Shown: in pieces, positions 1-11,860 of the stretch
Layout of the letters: each line of letters starts with the position of its first letter
Position numbering within the stretch: position 1 is the first letter of the stretch
NCBI GenBank assembly: GCA_024196135.1
Contig: JAMQCK010001114.1
Location: 1-11,860 of the forward strand
Direction: 5' to 3'
DNA: 11,860 bases
Source of the DNA: Pleurotus ostreatus/Saccharomyces cerevisiae fusant
Taxonomy: Eukaryota > Opisthokonta
Notes under the pieces: generated by a model
What the model saw: only the letters and a program-made list of their open reading frames with translations
Told to the model about the DNA's origin: nothing
The model's database searches: none
Translations under genes and position numbers: made by a program

Positions 1-7483
<7,483 letters not shown>

Positions 7484-7574
7484 TTTTTATTGTAGTGTAT
7501 ATCCTTTGTATTTGTAGTGCGAAAGTACTGTACGGACGGTGCGATGGCTGTAATGACGAACGACGAGTCCTATC
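7484..7574 (+). terminator. prp8 3' UTR and polyadenylation region
   Basis: Right after the prp8 TGA the sequence turns T/G-rich (TTTTTATTGTAGTGTATATCC, then TTTGTATTTGTAG). This is the usual look of a fungal 3' UTR and cleavage region, although no exact AATAAA is present. The stretch ends at the ATC preceding the inserted element, so any longer natural 3' UTR is now interrupted. The role is inferred from position and composition. Confidence 0.55.
7572..7574. repeat. Left target-site duplication, ATC
   Basis: ATC lies directly outside the left CACTG terminus and is matched by ATC directly outside the right terminus. A 3-bp duplication is the CACTA-type value. Confidence 0.6.
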
Positions 7575-7599
7575 CACTGTGCACCCGAGACCGGGTTAC
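7575..7599 (+). repeat. Left terminal inverted repeat of the CACTA-like element
   Basis: It begins CACTGTGCACCC, then GAG, then ACCGGGTTAC. It pairs with the reverse complement of 9522-9546, which differs only in the three central bases (AGA). Just inside, ACCAGA-AAA-TCTGGT (7615-7629) forms a perfect 6-bp-stem hairpin. Confidence 0.8.
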
Positions 7600-8150
7600 A
7601 ATTACCCTACGACTACCAGAAAATCTGGTTGATGGACCGAATGTCAAGTTTTCCGGGTGGTTTTTGAGTAACGATACGGTTACAGCTAGGTGATCTTGTA
7701 TTTGAGGATTTCCGTCCCCGAATCGCGCCTTTTGAATGCTACAGCTCTTGTTTCTAGGCAGTTTGAGGTATATAGCATCACACCGACGTGCCACAGTCGT
7801 TTGCTTCTCGACTCGCTCGCTCTGGGTCGCTGTCTCCGGGGATATTATATCGTAGGATCCTTCCAAAGGACCTGAGCGCATAATTCGGCTAATAAACAGC
7901 TCTCAACGGAATTCTCCTGCTTCAGATGCTCCGTAGATGCATTCATAAGCGTTATGACCGTCTTACAAGGTGCTCAAAGCAGGATAAATCCGAAAAACCG
8001 CAAGACATTAATCTATGCAGATCTTCGGGAAGCAATGAGAGGCTTGCTGTGAATCAAACCAAGCATGTGTGAGAAAGATCCTGAAACCCACCTTGAGAAT
8101 GGAGGATAAAGTGCAAGGGCGGCCAAAGGGGAGTTCAACCGTGATTTGTC
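7600..8150. other. Left interior of the element, no gene recognised
   Basis: This stretch holds mixed, fairly AT-rich sequence. A CCGGGTGGTTTTTG block (7653-7666) resembles the motif cluster of the right end, and a small GTAAC/GTTAC inverted pair sits at 7668-7683. Reading frames on both strands are short and resemble no family I know. No transposase, tRNA or rRNA signal is seen. Confidence 0.5.
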
Positions 8151-8361
8151 ACGCATGTGACAGCGCGCCGCGGCGTGACATGGCTGCGTGAAATTTCCAA
8201 GTCCGTCTTGTCTCGTACCATCATCCCCGACGGCCACGACCTTCAGCAGATCCAGCATCGCACACGATATTGTGCCTATATTCTGCTTTCTTACTGATAC
8301 TGGCCTCCGTCGAGCGTAGTTCCAATCCCCAAGCCGACCACCACTCTACAACGCGCGTACA
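8151..8361 (+). promoter_or_regulatory. Promoter-like stretch ahead of the candidate internal gene
   Basis: Several GTCAC/GTGAC pentamers cluster at about 8146-8180, followed by a TATA-like CCTATATTC near 8271-8279. A C-rich leader (CCGACCACCACTCTACAACG) then runs to the ATG at 8362. This resembles a compact fungal promoter with a pyrimidine-rich leader. It is based on appearance and position only. Confidence 0.3.
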
Positions 8362-8737
8362 ATGCGTGCGAGGTTCGCCGTTCATATTGCCGTGACGCGG
8401 TCTGCTGCCGCGACGTCGACGCCCTCCAGCGCACTAGAGTTATGCAATGCGATATCAGGTGTGTCACTTACACAGCCCACTGGCCTGAGCTTACGACGTC
8501 GTAGCCGCGCTCAGTACACCGTGGAATCATGTCGCCGTCGATCCTGTACGTACCTTCGTCATGCGCCGCATTCTTACAGGCTCTGCCCAGTGCCATCCTC
8601 TTGCCCCGCCAACAGGTGCCCACATCCCTCACGCAACAGTCGACTCAATGACAGCCCTTTTCCGGCCAGCCCTGGCCCCCCTACCGTCGTCCCTTGTCGT
8701 AGGCACACATACGTTCACGCCGTATCATTTGTCGTAA
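8362..8737 (+). CDS. Candidate small gene inside the element, unrecognised
   Basis: I do not recognise this product. The ATG at 8362 opens an Arg/Ala-rich start (MRARFAVHIAVTRSAAATS) with only one acidic residue (E26) in its first 32, somewhat like a mitochondrial presequence. A plausible 46-nt intron (8459-8504: GTGTGT donor, CTTAC branch-like motif, TAG acceptor) joins 8362-8458 to 8505-8737, giving 109 residues ending at TAA. Without splicing the first frame stays open to 8778 (138 residues, Cys/Arg/Ser-rich, less protein-like). A third frame holds a 40-residue reading frame at 8529-8651. The T-rich sequence after 8737 resembles a fungal 3' UTR. It could be cargo, a captured host fragment or chance. 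Confidence 0.22.
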
Positions 8738-8870
8738 TGCATTGTACTAGTAGTCCTTGTAGATACGCAATCATATGATTGTTCTCATCATCGCGAGCCT
8801 GAGGCCCGTTCCGCAAAGAATATCACCAGAGAACCTAGTGAAGAACAAGGACGAGAATTACTCGACTTCC

Positions 8871-9009
8871 GGGTGGTGGTATCAGCTGGTTTTTGGGTGA
8901 ATTATGCCTAGGTGCTCGGGTTGTAGATACCCGACCTTCACCGTATCAATTCACCCGAATTTCGATGTGTATTCAACCTAGATTCACTCACACTTTCACC
9001 CGTAGCCAG
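8871..9009. repeat. Subterminal motif cluster, inner part, with 62-bp imperfect palindrome
   Basis: TCACCC or its complement GGGTGA occurs at 8895, 8951 and 8996, with a related GGGTGG at 8871. Positions 8895-8956 form a nested inverted repeat: GGGTGAATT pairs with AATTCACCC at the outside, GGTG (8911) with CACC (8939) in the middle, and TCGGGT with ACCCGA (8916-8934) at the centre around a 7-nt loop. Such motif-dense ends are the transposase-binding regions of CACTA elements. That role here is inference. Confidence 0.6.
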
Positions 9010-9011
9010 TA

Positions 9012-9431
9012 GAGCGCGTCTGTCTAGGATTTTACACGAAAGTTACAGAAAAAGCGATGTTTTTTCACGAAAATCCTGTAAGAAGCACAATGATATCCAC
9101 GATGATCTCATAGTATTTGGAGAATATCTAGGCGGCGAGATCAGCGCTGAACGTGCTTTATAGCGTATCGTATCCCTTATGCGCCCCCGAAGCGTGGTGG
9201 GATGGGTCCACACAGGGGCCACTCCCCTCCCTGAGTGATCTAGAGGACGAGAGCGCGTTTCTCGTTCGCGGGGCGCGAGCGGGAGAGACCCACCGTGGGT
9301 CTTGATGTCATTTCGAGGTGGAAATTCTTTGGGGCCTTCAAAAGATTTCACGCGTTCTCAAAGATTTTATGGACAATCCTACTCGGCGTTGGATGTGAAA
9401 TAGCGCCTAAAAATCCTAGGCAGACGCGCTC
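9012..9431. mobile_element. Nested 420-bp MITE-like element with TA target duplication
   Basis: The ends are 22-bp inverted repeats (9012-9033 and 9410-9431) with one mismatch, starting GAGCGCGTCTG and ending in the TAGGATTTT core. Both are flanked by TA (9010-9011 and 9432-9433). TA duplication is the signature of Tc1/mariner-type insertion. The length and absence of a credible protein fit a miniature inverted-repeat element. It splits the subterminal motif cluster of the larger element, so it inserted later. The interior includes a near-perfect AGACCCAC-C-GTGGGTCT palindrome (9286-9302). The minus-strand frame across 9043-9351 is not protein-like to my eye. I do not recognise the family. 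Confidence 0.7.
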
Positions 9432-9433
9432 TA

Positions 9434-9521
9434 GTCACCCCTTTTCCGGGTGACATAGGGTGAACTTGAGCCGTATTCCGAGAGAAATCAACCGTATTTA
9501 TGGGTGAAAGTTCGGGTGAAC
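9434..9521. repeat. Subterminal motif cluster, outer part
   Basis: TCACCC/GGGTGA hexamers occur at 9435, 9448, 9458, 9502 and 9514. Together with the copies at 8895, 8951 and 8996 this makes eight once the nested element is ignored. TCACCC and GGGTGA at 9435-9453 form a hairpin with a 6-bp stem and 7-nt loop, matching the stem and loop sizes of the hairpin at 8916-8934. Confidence 0.6.
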
Positions 9522-9546
9522 GTAACCCGGTTCTGGGTGCACAGTG
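9522..9546 (-). repeat. Right terminal inverted repeat of the CACTA-like element
   Basis: It reads GTAACCCGGT through GGGTGCACAGTG on the plus strand. This is the inverted match of 7575-7599, with 22 of 25 positions identical. Confidence 0.8.
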
Positions 9547-9549
9547 ATC
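9547..9549. repeat. Right target-site duplication, ATC
   Basis: ATC directly follows the right CAGTG terminus and equals the three bases before the left terminus. The predicted empty site would read GAGTCCTATCTGATTC. Confidence 0.6.
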
Positions 9550-9596
9550 TGATTCTTTGTTGAACATTTGTGGCAACGTTCGCGACGAGTACCCAG

Positions 9597-10181
9597 TCAG
9601 AAGAAGCGGCCCTCCGCCATTGGCCTGTCAACTGGGGCTGTACCCGGAGGATATGGATAGTATTTTGGCAGTGCATCTCTGGCCCGCTCAGCATCCTCAA
9701 GAGGGATTATGCTCTCGTCGGCGAGGTCCTGCGCGAACGTCTTCAGCCAAAATCTGCAGCCTTCGCCAACTGGAGCGAAGACGTAGTTGTCGCGATTTTT
9801 CTGGATGATGAGGGCAAAGATGCGCTCAACGGTGGTCTCGTGCGCGGTGGGGACGGAGACAACGTGTATACGCTGGTCGGGGAAGGAGAGGTCCGCGAGG
9901 GAATCGGAAGTGGCGCTCGTAACATCCTCGAGGATGAGCATACCGGGGCGGCCGATATCGCCGGGGGAAACGTCCAGTCGAACGCCCGAGTGGGCATCGG
10001 TCTGGAGGAGCAAGGTCCAGTGGTTCGTGGGCGCCTGGCCGTCGCCGCCCAGGTTCTCGTAGTTCGCATGCGCGACAAAGTGCAGCGCGGTCACCGCGCT
10101 TGCCAGCGAGGCCTTGCGAAAGCTCCTCGTGCCCCAATTCCCATCCACGTCGAATATGCGATCTGCAACAGCGATGGCCAT
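9597..10181 (-). CDS. Fungal DUF7770-like protein
   Basis: It is a single-exon protein of 194 residues from the ATG at 10181, which has a good context (A at -3, G at +4). The frame stays open upstream to about 10259 without another ATG, so a longer start through a missed exon cannot be excluded. Motifs in order: TALHFVAHANY (residues ~31-41), NHWTLLLQTD (His54), VRLDVSPG, TTVERIFALIIQKNRDNYVF (~111-130), GEGCRFWLKTF (Cys142) and a YYPYPPGT-to-GRFF tail. These match my memory of the expanded fungal family called DUF7770, whose function is unknown to me. The family name is from memory. No signal peptide or membrane segment is evident. Its stop is 50 bp from the transposon, and it is divergently arranged with the PH-domain gene. 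Confidence 0.78.
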   Translation of the reverse strand: MAIAVADRIFDVDGNWGTRSFRKASLASAVTALHFVAHANYENLGGDGQAPTNHWTLLLQTDAHSGVRLDVSPGDIGRPGMLILEDVTSATSDSLADLSFPDQRIHVVSVPTAHETTVERIFALIIQKNRDNYVFAPVGEGCRFWLKTFAQDLADESIIPLEDAERARDALPKYYPYPPGTAPVDRPMAEGRFF

Positions 10182-10377
10182 GATGCGAGCAGATGGGCGT
10201 ACACGGAAGAGTTGATCTGCGAAGGACTCGGGGCCGTCTTTCAATTTAGCGGAACATCAGCAGGTTCGCGTGGCGGGCGCCGCCGTCCCTTTTCAGTTTA
10301 CCGACATTCCTTACCACTTACTACAACAAACTTACTATACGTTCTCCCCGCCCAGCAGCCTGTATGCGGCGGTAGTC
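10182..10377. promoter_or_regulatory. Divergent promoter region between the DUF7770-like and PH-domain genes
   Basis: These 196 bp separate the two chosen start codons and must hold both 5' leaders. The right half is C/T/A-rich (TTCCTTACCACTTACTACAAC), as in fungal leaders, and suits the plus-strand gene. No clear TATA box is seen. The plus frame of the PH gene happens to stay open back to 10216, so part of this could be coding if an upstream start exists. Confidence 0.5.
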
Positions 10378-11860
10378 ATGCTGGACTATGTCGACAGCGA
10401 CAAGGTGAGTTGGATCGTCCCGCATGACCCCATGTAAGCCCCCGGCGCGGGTGCAAACTGGAGGACCTGCTCTCGGCGCTGCTTGACGGATAGCTGACAG
10501 GCCGCGGTGCAGATGGCTACCAGCTCCCGGCCCACGTCGCCAACGAATATTGGCAGCTCTCCTCTTCGACTGCACGCCGCCAGTGGTCTGGACGGCAGCA
10601 CGAAGCGCTCGTTCTTCCGTGACAACAGACCGTCCGAGTTCTTCTCGTCCGGCAAGAGGAGTCGGCGCACATCCATGTTGACGCGCAACCATGACAAGGG
10701 CAAGGAGAGGGAACGCAGTCCCGTCACAGGAGGCACGCATTTCGGTGCGTGACAACCGCGACGTCCAGCGACCTTGACTGACTCTGATTCAGCATTCATG
10801 GACGCCGCGTCCACGTCGGAGTACATCGCGTCCAACACGTCGATCACGTACGAGTACGAGCCGCGACCGAGGACGAGCGAGGGTTCCAACCGACGCGCAA
10901 GCATCATCTCGGATGCCCTCAACAAGCTCGGACGGTCCTCGCGTCGGCGACAGACCTCGATGCGTCAGCCTCCTCTGAACATGCCCATCGTCATCCCTGG
11001 GGTCATGGAGATCTCAGCGCCGCGTCCGGACGAGGAGATCGAGGAACGCGAACGCTTGCGCGAGGCAGCGGCGCAGTCTATTGGTCTCAGCCCGGAACTC
11101 CTCCAAGAGGAAGCCAACCTATCCAACTCGATAGACATGGGCAGCGACGCGAGCCATTTCTACGGCGAAGACCTTGGGCCCTTCAACTCAGGGGACTCCA
11201 CCCCTCTCTGGGACGGCCTATCCTCCTCAGCATCCACACGCCCCGTGTCCATACACAGGCACTCTTACTCTAACCCTCCTGCACCCGTATCCACCGTCCC
11301 CCCATTCCCCACAACACTCAAAGCGCTCTCTTCTTGCGACTCCCACACCATCGCGCTCTCCGCATCCTTCCCCAAATATCACTCCTCCTCTCGCATATTT
11401 GCGATGTCCCGCCATTGGAAGACGCGGTACATCCTCCTCACGTCTCCCGTGCCACCCGATCCTCTCCCGACTCCCCGTTCACGGCATGCATTGGTGCCCC
11501 TGCCGAGCTACTTGCACGTCTTCCGGTCGCCAGCACCCGAAGAGCGAGAACTAGAACGGCTGGAGGTGAACGAAGACAGCGTTGTATTCGTTGCCGACGA
11601 AGACGTGGGCGGCCGGAAGAACGTCATCAAGGTGGCTGGGAAGCATGCTGGCGGCGAAGCGGACAATGGCAAGGAGGTGGAAGGGCCGCCGAAGGCCGAG
11701 ACGATGTGGCTTCTGCATGCAGTCAACGTCGAGACCAAGCAGACATGGATTGGTGGCATCAAGAGTGTGATCCTCGCACAGCGGTACGTCCTTTGCCTTC
11801 TTATTCCCGTCTTGCGCTAATATATCATAGCTCTGTGCGTGCCGGCCTGCCCCAGTCTGC
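10378..11860 (+). CDS. PH-domain protein, 3' end outside window
   Basis: The role is probably binding of phosphoinositides or a protein partner at a membrane; the specific function is not recognisable. Exons: 10378-10404, 10501-10744, 10793-11783, 11831-11860 onward. Introns are 96, 48 and 47 nt, all GT-AG and frame-consistent; the last joins LAQR to SVRAGLPQS. The 430 residues seen start MLDYVDSDK; an alternative start is the ATG at 10513. The N-terminal ~270 residues are Ser/Arg/Pro-rich and probably disordered, with basic RRAS and RRRQTS sites resembling PKA consensus (~123-146) and a short charged helix-like stretch (EEIEERERLREAAA, ~170). The PH domain spans about 283-421. It has the strand-like HWKTRYILLTSP (Trp299), a YLHVFRS strand, and a C-terminal helix TKQTWIGGIKSVILAQ carrying the hallmark Trp409. 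Proline-rich and charged inserts lengthen its loops. Confidence 0.82.
10405..11830 (+). other. Introns of the PH-domain gene
   Basis: The introns are 10405-10500 (96 nt, GTGAGT to GACAG), 10745-10792 (48 nt, GTGCGT to TTCAG) and 11784-11830 (47 nt, GTACGT to CATAG, GCTAAT branch-like motif). The first is nearly twice as long as any other in the window and is the least certain. It depends on the start at 10378; if translation starts at 10513 it lies in the leader. Confidence 0.7.

Larger units (their letters stand above)
7575..9546. mobile_element. Putative non-autonomous CACTA/EnSpm-like DNA transposon
   Basis: Both ends carry the same inverted sequence starting CACTGTGCACCC. The outer 25 bp match at 22 positions, and weaker similarity continues to about 60 bp. 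The flanks are ATC on both sides (7572-7574 and 9547-9549). CACTA elements are defined by ends starting CACTA or CACTG, a 3-bp target duplication, and repeated short subterminal motifs in both orientations. All three are seen here, the motifs mainly at the right end. No transposase-like reading frame is present in the 1,972 bp, so it would depend on an enzyme supplied elsewhere. It lies between two convergent genes, 91 bp past the prp8 stop and 50 bp beyond the stop of the minus-strand gene. The 3-bp duplication alone is weak, since chance gives one in 64; the long matching ends carry the case. The superfamily call is inference. Confidence 0.72.

Noticed and set aside
8013..8258. 81-codon minus-strand frame in the large element
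   Set aside because: It is short, unrecognised and overlaps the promoter-like region of the plus-strand candidate. Nothing beyond openness supports it.
9043..9351. 102-codon minus-strand frame inside the nested element
   Set aside because: It lies wholly within the MITE-like repeat, has no transposase or other domain features and has no supporting promoter or splice signals.
7567..9554. 8-bp target duplication, which would point to a hAT element
   Set aside because: The eight bases outside the ends (GTCCTATC and ATCTGATT) do not match. Only the adjacent ATC repeats, as expected for CACTA-type insertion.
10245..10379. Extra first exon for the minus-strand gene starting at the ATG complementary to 10377-10379
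   Set aside because: It gives 13 plausible residues before a GT, but I found no acceptor that joins it to the main frame in phase without a stop.
9570..10427. 285-codon plus-strand open frame
   Set aside because: It is antisense to the DUF7770-like gene, has a Gly/Arg-rich composition with no recognisable domain, and the opposite strand matches a known family type with clear motifs.

Overview
The window comes from a filamentous basidiomycete, most likely an Agaricomycete (inference). The reasons are a GC-rich coding sequence, a housekeeping gene cut by 17 GT-AG introns of only 48-56 nt, closely packed genes on both strands, and a protein of a type I know only from fungi.

Layout. (1) 1-7483, plus strand: most of the gene for Prp8, the central U5 snRNP protein of the spliceosome. 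It has 18 exons in the window, starts outside it and is otherwise intact (about 2,202 residues present). (2) 7484-9596: a 2.1 kb stretch between two convergent genes. Nearly all of it is a 1,972-bp insertion (7575-9546). Its inverted ends begin CACTGTGCACCC, the flanking 3-bp repeats are ATC, and one end is crowded with TCACCC/GGGTGA motifs. This is the architecture of a non-autonomous CACTA (EnSpm) DNA transposon. A second, 420-bp element with 22-bp inverted ends and TA target duplications (9012-9431) is nested in its right end. Mid-element there is a weak candidate for a small cargo or captured gene (8362-8737). (3) 9597-10181, minus strand: a 194-residue protein resembling the fungal family I remember as DUF7770, with an NHW motif and a GCRFW motif. 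(4) 10182-10377: a compact divergent promoter region. (5) 10378 to the window end, plus strand: the 5' part of a multi-exon gene for a Ser/Arg-rich protein with a PH domain, which runs off the right edge.

The genes do not form an evident pathway. Prp8 is a core splicing factor, and the PH-domain protein is probably a membrane or signalling adaptor. The DUF7770-like protein has no known function. The most informative part is the nested transposon pair. Removing the larger element and one ATC copy would leave the convergent stop codons about 138 bp apart, a normal spacing for such a compact genome.
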